Assembly: GCA_003054665.1 (NCBI GenBank)
Contig: QAYY01000013.1
Coordinates: forward strand, 124,001-188,000
DNA length: 64,000 nucleotides
Reading direction: 5' to 3'
Origin: Opitutaceae bacterium EW11
GTDB taxonomy: Bacteria > Verrucomicrobiota > Verrucomicrobiia > Opitutales > Opitutaceae
A program made the position numbers and the translations under genes. Within the stretch, counting starts at the first letter, position 1; each line of letters starts with the position of its first letter. Shown here piece by piece: positions 27,231 to 35,911 of the stretch. Under the pieces are notes generated by a model that was given only the letters and a program-made list of their open reading frames with translations, searched no databases and had not been told where the DNA came from.

Positions 27231-27554
27231 GGGCAGAAGATCAGCCAAAACTCCGGCAGCGTAAAACGGTTTTTCGTCGTGGCCCGATCCGCAGGAGAGG
27301 CGGCGGCGAAATGTCGGAGGTCTCTCGAAACCGCTTCGCCGCACTGGCCCTCTTGCGCTGCGCCGTGCTGCGGTCGGGAAATGGTGAGTGCTGCGGCAGT
27401 CGCTCTGCGGGATACAGGAGGATAAGGCCGGGGAGTGTCCGCTGTCTCAGTTCGCCCGCGACAAAACAGTTGTCGCGGTGAAGAGCCGAACAGTTGGACC
27501 GAACGCACTTTCGTTTTGCGTGGTGCGGCATTTGTGCGGTGTGCTTGGCCCGGC
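27231..27554. other. Divergent intergenic region between the M42 peptidase gene and hisA
   Basis: These 324 bases hold no supported gene; short frames here are shadows or N-terminal extensions. The region should carry both promoters, but no clear -35/-10 pair was recognised. The only conspicuous structure is the inverted repeat at 27456-27478. Confidence 0.5.
27456..27478. promoter_or_regulatory. Perfect 9-bp inverted repeat upstream of hisA
   Basis: CCGCGACAA (27456-27464) and TTGTCGCGG (27470-27478) flank a 5-base spacer, 76 bases before the hisA ATG. The spacing and symmetry fit either a repressor operator or a leader hairpin. No T tract follows, so it is not an ordinary terminator. Confidence 0.4.
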
Positions 27555-28286
27555 ATGACCATTTATCCCGCCATCGATATCAAGGGCGGCCGGTGCGTGC
27601 GCCTCACGCAAGGCCGCGCCGACCAGGAAACCGTCTATTCCGACAACCCCGCCGAAGTAGCAGCTGAATTCAAAAAGGCAGGGGCGACCTGGGTGCACGT
27701 GGTCGATCTCGACGGCGCATTTTCCGGTGAATCGCAGAATCTCGGCGTCGTCCGAGCGATCGCTGCGCTAGGCCTGAAGGTCCAGCTGGGCGGAGGAATG
27801 CGCAACCGCCTCGCGGTCGAGCGCGCCCTCGGCATCGGCGCGACCCGCGTCGTCATCGGAACGCGCGCGGCTGAGAGCGAAGCGTTCGTCGCCGAGCTCG
27901 CCCACGTATTTGCAGATCGGATCGCAGTCGGCATCGACGCGAAGAATGGCCAGGTGGCGGTGAAGGGCTGGGTCAATACCACGAACCAGACCGCGCTGGC
28001 GCTTGCCCAGCGGATGGACGCGATTGGCGTCCGCACGCTGATCTACACCGACATCGGCACGGACGGCATGTTGACGGGCCCGAATCTTGCCGCCCAGGAA
28101 GCGATGCTGAAGGCCGTGAAATGCGGAGTGATCGCCTCCGGCGGCGTGTCGCAGCAGTCCGATGTCGATCGGTTGAACACGCTCGGCAAACGCTACTCGA
28201 ACCTCGATGGCGTCATCATCGGCAAGGCGATCTACGAGAAACGCGTCGATGTGGCTGAGGCGTTGAAGACGGCCGCGGCCGGATGA
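27555..28286 (+). CDS. hisA: Phosphoribosylformimino-5-aminoimidazole carboxamide ribotide isomerase
   Basis: HisA carries out the ProFAR to PRFAR Amadori rearrangement in histidine synthesis. From the ATG at 27555 it is a 243-residue (beta-alpha)8 barrel. Catalytic Asp8 is in MTIYPAIDIKGGRCVRL and the second acid, Asp128, in AVGIDAKNGQVAVKGW. Phosphate loops are QLGGGMR and ASGGV. It stands alone rather than in a his operon. Its stop codon lies inside the loop of a 10-bp hairpin. Confidence 0.95.
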   Translation: MTIYPAIDIKGGRCVRLTQGRADQETVYSDNPAEVAAEFKKAGATWVHVVDLDGAFSGESQNLGVVRAIAALGLKVQLGGGMRNRLAVERALGIGATRVVIGTRAAESEAFVAELAHVFADRIAVGIDAKNGQVAVKGWVNTTNQTALALAQRMDAIGVRTLIYTDIGTDGMLTGPNLAAQEAMLKAVKCGVIASGGVSQQSDVDRLNTLGKRYSNLDGVIIGKAIYEKRVDVAEALKTAAAG

Positions 28287-28296
28287 CCGGCCGCGG
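28273..28296 (+). terminator. Strong hairpin containing the hisA stop codon
   Basis: CCGCGGCCGG (28273-28282) pairs perfectly with CCGGCCGCGG (28287-28296) over the 4-base loop ATGA, which includes the hisA TGA. The stem is all G-C. There is no T run after it, so factor-independent termination is uncertain; it may instead protect the transcript's 3' end. Confidence 0.45.
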
Positions 28297-28300
28297 AGAA

Positions 28301-28321
28301 GTTGGAAGTTCGAAGTTGGGT
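28301..28321. repeat. Short GTTGGAA-type heptamer repeat
   Basis: Three consecutive heptamers, GTTGGAA, GTTCGAA and GTTGGGT, follow the hisA hairpin. They resemble the complement of the CCAACTA array at 827-857 and are probably a degenerate member of the same kind of simple repeat. Confidence 0.45.
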
Positions 28322-28357
28322 CTGCTGGGGTGACCTGTAGGGCCGTCGTTACCATTG

Positions 28358-29779
28358 CTACACCGCGCCGGCGGCCCGGGTCTTCCGGGCCTGGAGTTCC
28401 TCGGCGATTTCTTCGAGCGGGTAGGTGATGATTTCAGCCAGCGTCGGGTGGTACCAGGGAGCGCGGAGCATATCGAACACGGTCGCCCCCAGCGTCATCG
28501 CACCGCTGAAGCAGTGGATCAGCTCGCCGGCATCCTTGCCGACGATCTCAGCGCCCAGGATCCGGCCCGTTTCTGCGGCGGCGAGCACCTTCACATACCC
28601 GTAGTTCGCGTCCATCAGGATCGACTTGCCGTGGTCGTTGAACGGGTAGCTGCCGAGCAAATACGGGACGTTCTCCGCTTTTAATTCGCGCTCCAGCTTC
28701 CCGATGGTCGCGAGCTGCGGGTCGGTGAACACCACGTTCAGGAGCAGCGAGTAGTCGATGGGTTGAAGACCGGCGACGCCGCCGGCATGGCGGGCGGCGA
28801 GTTCGCCCTGCTGGATCGCCACGTGGACGATGTCGTGCGGACCGCAGACATCGCCCCCCGCATAGATGTGAGGAACGGAAGTCTGCTGAAAAGCGTTCAC
28901 GACCACGCGCCCTTCGAGGTTCAAATCCACGCCGGCGGCCTGGAGATCGAGACCTTCGGTGTTGGGCGCGCGACCGAGAGCGTTGAAGAGGTACCGCGCC
29001 TGTTTCGTGATGCTTTCGCCGTTGTGCGTGAAGCGGACCGCGACGCGATGCGCGTCGCCGGAGATCTGGTCGAGCCGGGTGCCGACGAAAAGTTCGATCC
29101 CTTCGTCGCGGAACGCCTGCTGCACCACGGTACTGGCCTCCGGCGAATGGTCGCGGAGCACGTACGGGCTGCGCTGGATCTGCGTGACCGAGCTGCCGAT
29201 GCGGCGGAGGAATTGCGAGAGTTCGCAGGCGACGATCCCGCCGCCGAGTACGATCACGCTCTCAGGGACAAAATCGAGATCGAGCACATCGTCGCTGGTC
29301 CACGACGGGGTTTGCGCCAACCCGGGGATCGGCGGCACTTCGATACGGGAGCCGGTTGCAATGAGGAACTTCTCTCCGCGCAGCCGGGTGCCGTCCTGGA
29401 GTTCGATCTCGTGCGGATTCACGAAGCGCGCCCGACTGCGAAAGAGGTCGAAGCGGCCCGAGGTGAGCTGCTGCTCCCGATACGTCGCGAACTCGGCGAT
29501 GATCCGTTTCTTCCTCTCGTGGATCGCCTTCATGTCGGCCGCGGCATGGGGGATATCGAGTCCGAAGGTTTTTCCCTTCTGGGCCAGATGGAGCACCTCC
29601 GCCATGTACAGCAGCGTCTTCGACGGCATGCAGCCGCGAAGGATGCAGAGCCCGCCGAGATCCTTGCCTCCATCCACGATCGCGACACGCATGCCGAGAT
29701 TCAGGGCGGCACGAGCGCCGTTGAAGCCGGCGCTTCCGCCGCCGATCACGATGAAATCGTAGGATTTTTCCGTGGCCAT
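28358..29779 (-). CDS. FAD-dependent pyridine nucleotide-disulfide oxidoreductase (dihydrolipoamide dehydrogenase/mercuric reductase type)
   Basis: From the ATG at 29779 it is 473 residues. It has the FAD site YDFIVIGGGSAG, the redox pair Cys45 and Cys50 in GGLCILRGCMPSK, the NAD(P) site SVIVLGGGIVACELSQFL, and the FAD-contact block IYAGGDVC. The C-terminal catalytic motif is HPTLAEI in the dimerisation domain. It transfers electrons between NAD(P)H and a disulfide substrate. No lipoyl-complex (E1/E2) or mer gene is adjacent, so the substrate is unknown. It converges with hisA and is 100 bases from the end of the polysaccharide operon, on the same strand. Confidence 0.88.
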   Translation of the reverse strand: MATEKSYDFIVIGGGSAGFNGARAALNLGMRVAIVDGGKDLGGLCILRGCMPSKTLLYMAEVLHLAQKGKTFGLDIPHAAADMKAIHERKKRIIAEFATYREQQLTSGRFDLFRSRARFVNPHEIELQDGTRLRGEKFLIATGSRIEVPPIPGLAQTPSWTSDDVLDLDFVPESVIVLGGGIVACELSQFLRRIGSSVTQIQRSPYVLRDHSPEASTVVQQAFRDEGIELFVGTRLDQISGDAHRVAVRFTHNGESITKQARYLFNALGRAPNTEGLDLQAAGVDLNLEGRVVVNAFQQTSVPHIYAGGDVCGPHDIVHVAIQQGELAARHAGGVAGLQPIDYSLLLNVVFTDPQLATIGKLERELKAENVPYLLGSYPFNDHGKSILMDANYGYVKVLAAAETGRILGAEIVGKDAGELIHCFSGAMTLGATVFDMLRAPWYHPTLAEIITYPLEEIAEELQARKTRAAGAV

Positions 29780-29879
29780 GAACCTACGGAATCCCGAATC
29801 GGTTCGGTTGCCAGTTTGGAATGTGGAGAAACCCCAGACGTCGTGCGCTACGTGGGTTTTCCCGCAGGTTGCCGCAGTC

Positions 29880-31250
29880 CTACCGTCCTTTGCCAAACAG
29901 CATCACGTGGATGGTCTTGAGCACGATGGACGCGTCCAGGGTGAAGGAGAAATGACGGATGTAGTACAGGTCGTACTCCAGCTTGCGCAGCGTGTCTTCG
30001 ACGCTCGAGCCGTAGGTGTAGTTGACCTGGGCCCAGCCGGTGATCCCGGGCCGGACGAGATGCCGAAAATGGTAGCTGGGAATCTTCTGCTCGTACTCCG
30101 CGACGAGTTTGTCCCACTCCGCGCGGGGACCGATGAGGCTCATCTCGCCGCGGAGCACGTTGAGCAGCTGGGGCAGTTCGTCCAAACGAGACGCGCGGAG
30201 AAGGCGACCGACGCGGGTCACCCGCAGATCCCCTGGCTGTGCATACGGGCCGCCTTCGCTGCTCGGGCGCATCGTCCGGAATTTGTAGAGGCGGAATGGC
30301 TGCCGGAATTTCCCGATGCGGGTCTGGATGTAGAAAACGGTTCCGCGGTCCTCCGTCCAGACGGCGATCGCGGCCAGGAGTAAGATGGGACTGAATACCA
30401 CCAGGCCGACGAGCGACAGGACGATATCGCTGACGCGCTTCAGGCGATCGAATACCGGCTCGCGCGCGGTGCGAAAGCCCTCCTGGAAAAGCCAGGTTTG
30501 GTTGAGGCGATAGAGCGGGATCTTCCGCCAGTAGACCTGGTGGAAGAGCTCGAGCGTGTAGGTCGGAATGCCGCCGAAATAGAGGTCGACGAGCTGCTGC
30601 GACATCTCCGCGGTGACCTCGCGATTCGATTCGCGGAGGACAATCGCCTCGACCGCAAGCTGGCCCTTGCGCATCCAGCTCAGGATTTCGGAGAAGGGCA
30701 GGGGAACTGCGGGCGCATCGATGCCGGGCGCCGTGTTGCCGGTTTGGCCGGTGGCAAAAATCAACGGCTGCTGCATGCCGGCCCGCGCCCATTCTTCCCG
30801 AAACGTGGCGGCGCTGGCGGGATCGCCGATGAAGACGATGCTGCGCTCTCTCCGGGCGGCCTGAAACCTGCCGTAGAGCCAGCGCCGGTAAGCGAGCGTG
30901 ACCGGGATGAGGACGAGAAAGGTGAGCGCGACGACGGAACGGCTTTGTTGCAGCGGGTATCCTGACGGAATGACGACGAACGTCAGCAGGAGCGTCCCGC
31001 CCATCGCGGCAATCAGGGCGATGGAGTGCTGGCTCGCGTAGTCGAGGCTCAGCATGTCGGTGTGCAGCTTGTAACCGTCGATCAAGTACAGGGCGATGCC
31101 CAGCGCCGCCAGGGGGATGATGAGCGGCTCCACGATCGGACCGCCGAACGCGAGAATGCCGCGCGCCCACGCCATGCCGTTGAGGACGGTCGCGAGTGCG
31201 ATCGTGTCGACGACGACCAGACCGAGGGCGACTTTTCGACCGATGGTCAT
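29880..31250 (-). CDS. Polyprenyl-phosphate sugar-1-phosphate transferase (WcaJ/ExoY-type initiating enzyme)
   Basis: A 456-residue protein with several N-terminal membrane helices (to about residue 120), a central CoA-binding-like domain, and the C-terminal bacterial sugar transferase domain. That domain begins with a re-entrant hydrophobic stretch (VSDIVLSLVGLVVFSPILLL), then LYKFRTMRPSSE, SRLDELPQLLNVLRGEMSLIGPR and RPGITGWAQVNY. It transfers a sugar phosphate from a nucleotide sugar to undecaprenyl phosphate, starting glycan synthesis at the inner membrane. It overlaps the preceding GT4 gene by ATGA and is the last gene of the operon. Confidence 0.93.
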   Translation of the reverse strand: MTIGRKVALGLVVVDTIALATVLNGMAWARGILAFGGPIVEPLIIPLAALGIALYLIDGYKLHTDMLSLDYASQHSIALIAAMGGTLLLTFVVIPSGYPLQQSRSVVALTFLVLIPVTLAYRRWLYGRFQAARRERSIVFIGDPASAATFREEWARAGMQQPLIFATGQTGNTAPGIDAPAVPLPFSEILSWMRKGQLAVEAIVLRESNREVTAEMSQQLVDLYFGGIPTYTLELFHQVYWRKIPLYRLNQTWLFQEGFRTAREPVFDRLKRVSDIVLSLVGLVVFSPILLLAAIAVWTEDRGTVFYIQTRIGKFRQPFRLYKFRTMRPSSEGGPYAQPGDLRVTRVGRLLRASRLDELPQLLNVLRGEMSLIGPRAEWDKLVAEYEQKIPSYHFRHLVRPGITGWAQVNYTYGSSVEDTLRKLEYDLYYIRHFSFTLDASIVLKTIHVMLFGKGR

Positions 31251-32473
31251 GCGTGACTCGTCAGGTCGGCGGGCCCCGCGTCGGCAGTCGCCGGCTTGAG
31301 GCGCGCAAGCAGCGGCTGCCAGACCGCCAGCGCGTGCGAGAGCTGGCCGCGTTGGCGGGAAAATTCCCGGGCTGCGCGGCCCAGCCGGAGCCGCGATTCC
31401 TCGTTGGTCGCGGCCTCGCGGAGGTATCCGGCGATGCGGTCGGTTTCCCTGGGGGTGAATGCGGCTCCGAATCCGAACCAGGAAACGATCCTCGCCGCCT
31501 CGTTGTCCTTGGGGCCGATCACGACCGCCCGGCGGCCGACCGCCGCGACGCCGTAGAGTTTGCTCGGGAAAACGAAATCCTCGCAGCCCGGCCGGAGGGT
31601 GATGAGGTGGATGTCTCCCGCCGAGAGCGTTTCCGAGAGCCGTTCGATGGGTTGCGGGGGCAGGAAGCGCACGTTGGGCAACGCGTGTCTCGCGACGGCT
31701 TTCGCGAGCTCGGCACGGCGGGGGCCGTTCCCCACGAAGACAAAAACAATGCGGGTGTCCGACGCCAGAGCGGCGGCCAGCGGGACGATCGCGCTGAAGT
31801 CGTGCACCCGCCCGATATTACCGGAGTACATGACGACGAACTTGCCGTGCAGATTGTGGTGCTGCCGCCAGGCGGACGGGTTCGACTCCGCCAGCCCGAC
31901 CGGTGCCCAGTTCTCGCTCACCGCAATGCGTTCGGGGGGGACACCCCGGCTGCGCACGAACGCGGCCATGTCGCTGCCCGCAACCACGCAGGCGTCTGCC
32001 CGGAGCCACGCTTGGTCGCGTCTTCCAGCCATCATCATCGGAAGACGGCTTTCATAGACCGCCGCCGCGACCTCGGGAAAGATGTCCTGTATCCAGTGAA
32101 CATGACGCGCTCCCCGCTCCCGGGCGATGGGCTCCACCGCCGACGAGAGCAGCGGGGGATCGGTCATCGACACCGCGATGTCGCCCGGCCGAAGCTCCGC
32201 GCGCAGAGCGCTGCGGAGCTTCCGGAGAAAAACGAGATAATCGATGGCCTTGCCGAAGAAGTTGGTTTTGCCGAACGCCGTGGCCGGGACGCGCACGAGG
32301 TTCACGCCGTTGCGCACCTGCCGCAGCAACGCTCCGGGCGGGCGGCGAGCCAGCACGACGACCGATTCACCTGCAGCCGCGAGGCCTTCGCTCAGGTCGG
32401 TGAGCAGTTGGGCTGTCGCCGGCTGGTCGGGCCAGGCGAATCGATTCACAAAGACAATACGGGGGACGGTCAT
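31247..32473 (-). CDS. Glycosyltransferase family 4 (WbuB/WcaI-like)
   Basis: From the ATG at 32473 it is 408 residues. It shows MTVPRIVFVNRFAWPDQPAT at the start, HWIQDIFPEVAAAVYESRLP in the acceptor domain, and FVVMYSGNIGRVHDFSAIVP at the start of the donor domain. KLYGVAAVGRRAVVIG lies where GT4 enzymes bind the nucleotide. This is the pattern of WbuB/WcaI-like GT4 enzymes that add an early sugar in O-antigen or colanic-type units. It is coupled to both neighbours by ATGA overlaps (32470-32473 and 31247-31250). Confidence 0.85.
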   Translation of the reverse strand: MTVPRIVFVNRFAWPDQPATAQLLTDLSEGLAAAGESVVVLARRPPGALLRQVRNGVNLVRVPATAFGKTNFFGKAIDYLVFLRKLRSALRAELRPGDIAVSMTDPPLLSSAVEPIARERGARHVHWIQDIFPEVAAAVYESRLPMMMAGRRDQAWLRADACVVAGSDMAAFVRSRGVPPERIAVSENWAPVGLAESNPSAWRQHHNLHGKFVVMYSGNIGRVHDFSAIVPLAAALASDTRIVFVFVGNGPRRAELAKAVARHALPNVRFLPPQPIERLSETLSAGDIHLITLRPGCEDFVFPSKLYGVAAVGRRAVVIGPKDNEAARIVSWFGFGAAFTPRETDRIAGYLREAATNEESRLRLGRAAREFSRQRGQLSHALAVWQPLLARLKPATADAGPADLTSHA

Positions 32474-33291
32474 TTGGAGTGCCGCTGGCGACGGATTTCG
32501 TCTGCCACCCATTTCTCATACCTGGCCAGGAGACGGCAATACGCGAAGCCGGGCCGACCGTCGAGAAACCCTCCCCGAAGCCCATATTGGTAAAGAAAGC
32601 GTAAGGACCCGCGGGCCGGAAGGCGGTGACTCAGCGTTTTGAGCGCGCGGCGGCGGACGAGCGCGTCCGAGGCGAAGAGCGCGGACAACCGGAGTTGCTC
32701 TGTAGTTGAACTTCGGAGCGCCTGCTCGGCCTCTTCCCGCGCGTAGCGACGATGTTTCTCCAGCAGGGCATCGTCACCGTCGGCGGAAAGATCGTGGAGA
32801 TAGTTCGCCCGGATTTTCGCCATGCGCATCTCCGGGTGCTCTCGCTGGCCGTGCCCGAACTGGACGAACTGGAAACGCTGCGGCGAGACGAAGCGCGCTT
32901 GGTAGGCGGGAAAATCCGTGCAGTGCCGGATCCAACGGTTCCGAAAATACATCTTCGGCGCGACCCAGAAGCCGTCGACGTCGGCCGGGTTTTCCTCCGA
33001 GCGAGCCTGGCATTCGGCGATCAACTCGGGAGTGAACCGCTCGTCGGCGTCGAGGTGAAACACCCAAGGGTGTCGGTACTCGATCGCGTGGTCGGCGTGA
33101 TTCCTCTGCGCCCCAAAGTTCTCGAAAGCATGGACGGCGACGCGCGCACCGGCTCCGCGAGCGAGCTCCTTAGTGCGGTCGGTCGAGCCCGAGTCGAGGA
33201 CCACGACATCGTCCGACGCCGAAAACGCGCTGCTGAGGCAACCCGGAAGGTTGCGTTCTTCGTTCAAGGTAAGAATGACGACGGAGAACAT
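32470..33291 (-). CDS. Glycosyltransferase family 2 (WaaE/KdtX-like)
   Basis: A 273-residue GT-A enzyme with MFSVVILTLNEERNLPGCL, VLDSGSTDRTKELARGAG, and the DAD metal motif in WVFHLDADERFTPEL. The central KMYFRNRWIRH block and the ~270-residue length match WaaE/KdtX-type transferases, which add glucose-like residues to LPS core. The acceptor here is not known. It is 3 bases from the O-antigen ligase gene and overlaps the next GT4 by 4 bases. Confidence 0.85.
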   Translation of the reverse strand: MFSVVILTLNEERNLPGCLSSAFSASDDVVVLDSGSTDRTKELARGAGARVAVHAFENFGAQRNHADHAIEYRHPWVFHLDADERFTPELIAECQARSEENPADVDGFWVAPKMYFRNRWIRHCTDFPAYQARFVSPQRFQFVQFGHGQREHPEMRMAKIRANYLHDLSADGDDALLEKHRRYAREEAEQALRSSTTEQLRLSALFASDALVRRRALKTLSHRLPARGSLRFLYQYGLRGGFLDGRPGFAYCRLLARYEKWVADEIRRQRHSK

Positions 33292-33294
33292 CGT

Positions 33295-34719
33295 TCAGGT
33301 CTCGCGGTCGCGCGCCTCCAGTTGTGCGAGCCGCACCGCGGAGAAAAAGGAGAACCAAAACGCCGCCGTCACGGCTGCGTTGCCAAATGGAAACTCCACC
33401 CACGCGTAGGCGAGCAGCACGGCGCACCCACCCAGTGGGTACAGGACAAGCGGCGAACGGGGACGGCCCTTCCACAGTGCGGCGAGGGGCAGGAGAATGA
33501 GCAGGCCGCGGCAGGCGGAACCGACCACTCCGACTTCGGCCACCGACTGCAGCCAGTCCGAATGCGCGTCCTCGAAATACACCGGCAGGCCGTCCTTCGA
33601 GGACTGGCGGTTGTAGAGCACGAACACGGTCGGGTAGGAGCCCAGGCCCCAACCGAAAACGACACGATCACGCGCCATCCGCCAGGTGTCGGCGTAGAGC
33701 TGTGCCCGCGCACCGACAGAACTCGTGCGCCGCATTTCGGCGACCTGCTCGCGCGTGTCGGCGGACCGGGTGAGAATCTCGGATTTCGCCAGATAGAGGC
33801 TTCCCAGGAGGCCGACCGCCGCAGCCGTGAGGAGACTGAACGAAATCAGCCAGGACGAGTGAGAAGTGCCCGACCGACGTCGCCGCAGGCGACGAAACGC
33901 ATGGCCCAGGCCGACCAGAAGCACCAGGGCGACGAGCAGCGTGGCCGAGCGCGAGGCGGCCAGCGGCACCGCCCCGGCGAGGATGAGTGCCGCTATGAAT
34001 CCCGCGAAGGCGGGTGAATGAAGAAAATCTCGGTAGCGTCCGGTTTCGGCGGAGTCGTGGAAGAGCAAGCCGAGCCAGCAGCACACCATGAGCGTCGCGA
34101 ACGCGCCCCAGTGATTCGCGTAGATGAAACTCGCGAAGAACCGGGCATTCGGCGAAGGCACCGCGCCAAAAAACAGACCCGAAGCGTGACTCAGCTTCTG
34201 CAGGGCGCCGAATACGGCGAGCATCACGGCGTTGGCTGCGACGACGAAGAGCAGCGCGCGAAGCCGGGATCGGCGGCGCACCGAAACTGCGAGATTAAAC
34301 GCGGGGATGAAAAGGGCGTTGAACAACCAGAGCGCACGCCAGGTGACGGACGGCCGGGCGCTCGTCAGAGCCGCAGAAGCCGCGGTCGGCAAAAAGACGT
34401 CGGCGCCTTCAACGTGTACCGAGTGAAAGCTCGGATGCAGGGTGCTCGAGGCGACCAAGAGATCGAAAACGAGGAGAGGCCAGAGCCAGTGGTACGACGC
34501 GAGCGACGCTTCAGGCGACCGGACGCGGCGAAGAAACTCGGCGGCCGTCAGCAGGAAGCCGAGGCTTCCGAGCCAGCAGAGCACTTCGCGCGACCACGCG
34601 GCGTTTCCCCCGAACGCCCAGGAGGCGAAGACAAGAACGAGTCCGGCGTGGACGAGCGCGGCGGTTTCGAGCGCTGCGCTTGCGGCGCCCGGCGGTCGGA
34701 CGGGGGCTGCTCCGATCAT
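33295..34719 (-). CDS. O-antigen ligase family protein (WaaL-like)
   Basis: From the ATG at 34719 it is 474 residues with about 10-12 hydrophobic helices. The conserved part includes SPNARFFASFIYANHWGAF and the large periplasmic loop ending GWGLGSYPTVFVLYNRQ, with the histidine in EDAHSDWLQSVAEVGVVG. These are the WaaL/O-antigen ligase marks. The family joins lipid-linked glycan to lipid A-core or to other acceptors. Distinguishing ligase from polymerase by sequence is unreliable, but the operon has a separate Wzy-like protein. A long frame up to 35832 is an artefact. Confidence 0.85.
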   Translation of the reverse strand: MIGAAPVRPPGAASAALETAALVHAGLVLVFASWAFGGNAAWSREVLCWLGSLGFLLTAAEFLRRVRSPEASLASYHWLWPLLVFDLLVASSTLHPSFHSVHVEGADVFLPTAASAALTSARPSVTWRALWLFNALFIPAFNLAVSVRRRSRLRALLFVVAANAVMLAVFGALQKLSHASGLFFGAVPSPNARFFASFIYANHWGAFATLMVCCWLGLLFHDSAETGRYRDFLHSPAFAGFIAALILAGAVPLAASRSATLLVALVLLVGLGHAFRRLRRRRSGTSHSSWLISFSLLTAAAVGLLGSLYLAKSEILTRSADTREQVAEMRRTSSVGARAQLYADTWRMARDRVVFGWGLGSYPTVFVLYNRQSSKDGLPVYFEDAHSDWLQSVAEVGVVGSACRGLLILLPLAALWKGRPRSPLVLYPLGGCAVLLAYAWVEFPFGNAAVTAAFWFSFFSAVRLAQLEARDRET

Positions 34720-35906
34720 GGCACCGCCTCCACCACCGCGGCGCGGAGTCCGGCGGTGGCCTGTTCGTAGCTGTAGCGAGCGGCCCGCTCGGTCGCGGCT
34801 CCACGGATACGTTCGCCGTGGCCCTTCAGCTCTGCGAGCGCATCGCGGAGCTTGGTCGCGAGCGCGACGTCGTCGCCGGCGGGGACCACCCATCCCGTTT
34901 GGCCGTCGGTGACCAAGTCGCGCTGGCAACCGACGTGATCGCTGACGAGACACGGCACTCCCATCAGCATCGCCTCGTTCACCGAAAGTCCCCACGTCTC
35001 GTAGAATCCGCGGGAAGGCAGGACAAAAAGCTCCGCCAGCAGATAGCGCGCGGGCATCTCCGACTGGTTGGCGAACGGAAGGAAATGGATTCGGGAGCCG
35101 ACGAGCCCGCTGGCGCGTGCCACCAAATCGGATTTTTCCGGACCGTCGCCGGCGATCAGCAGGACGGAGTCGGGGATCTCGGCGGCGATGAAGGCGTCGA
35201 GCAAGGACCGCGGTTGTTTCGACGAAATCAGTTTTCCCGAGAAAAGAATCACCCGGGCGCTGCCGGGCAGCCCGAGTTCCTTTCGGAGCGCCGAGGCGCG
35301 GATGCGGTGCTCGGCGCGCTTTGGATCGAAAAGAGCGCGGTCGACCGCATGAGGCGCGAAAAAGAGTTTCCCAGCCGGGACGCCGAACGCCTGGAAATAG
35401 TCGCGGTTCGCGTAGCCGACGTAGGTAACGGCGGCGAACTGGCGGTAGAGCGCCCTGAGGCCCCACGAGGCGAAGACGGACCGTTTTTCGCGGCCGATGA
35501 GATGGGAGTCGCCCCGGAAGATGAGCGGGATGCCGTGAAGCCGGGCCCACGCGATAAGGCGGACGTGGGTGTTGTACTTGTATCCGAAGAGGAGAATCGC
35601 GTCCGGCGACCACGCTCTGAGGCGGGCAAACAGCTCGGGGTTCTTCAGCCCGTCGAAGCGAAGCGTGTCGGGCCGTTTGGCGACATTGGCGACGAACTCG
35701 AAATCGTAACCGCTGGTGAGGTCGACGTCCCAGGCGAATTCGCATCCGAACTTCGCGTCGAGCGCGGGTCGGATCCCGAAATCGGAGAGATAGAAAACAC
35801 GGAAGCTCAGGTCGGTGTGCGCGCGCATCCACCGGAACCAGGGGCTGTAGTACTGGATCGGATGCGAAAGGACGATCGCAAGCCGGGGATGGGGCGACGA
35901 TTCCAT
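34716..35906 (-). CDS. Glycosyltransferase family 4
   Basis: From the ATG at 35906 it is 396 residues. It begins RLAIVLSHPIQYYSPWFRWM and carries GYKYNTHVRLIAWARLHGIPL and FRGDSHLIGREKR in the acceptor domain. The donor domain has VILFSGKLISSKQPRSLLDAF and the EX7E motif FYETWGLSVNEAMLMGVPCL. It probably adds one sugar of the repeat on the cytoplasmic face. ATGA coupling with the O-antigen ligase (34716-34719) and a 5-base gap from the polymerase place it in the operon. Sugar donor unknown. Confidence 0.85.
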   Translation of the reverse strand: MESSPHPRLAIVLSHPIQYYSPWFRWMRAHTDLSFRVFYLSDFGIRPALDAKFGCEFAWDVDLTSGYDFEFVANVAKRPDTLRFDGLKNPELFARLRAWSPDAILLFGYKYNTHVRLIAWARLHGIPLIFRGDSHLIGREKRSVFASWGLRALYRQFAAVTYVGYANRDYFQAFGVPAGKLFFAPHAVDRALFDPKRAEHRIRASALRKELGLPGSARVILFSGKLISSKQPRSLLDAFIAAEIPDSVLLIAGDGPEKSDLVARASGLVGSRIHFLPFANQSEMPARYLLAELFVLPSRGFYETWGLSVNEAMLMGVPCLVSDHVGCQRDLVTDGQTGWVVPAGDDVALATKLRDALAELKGHGERIRGAATERAARYSYEQATAGLRAAVVEAVP

Positions 35907-35911
35907 GCGCG

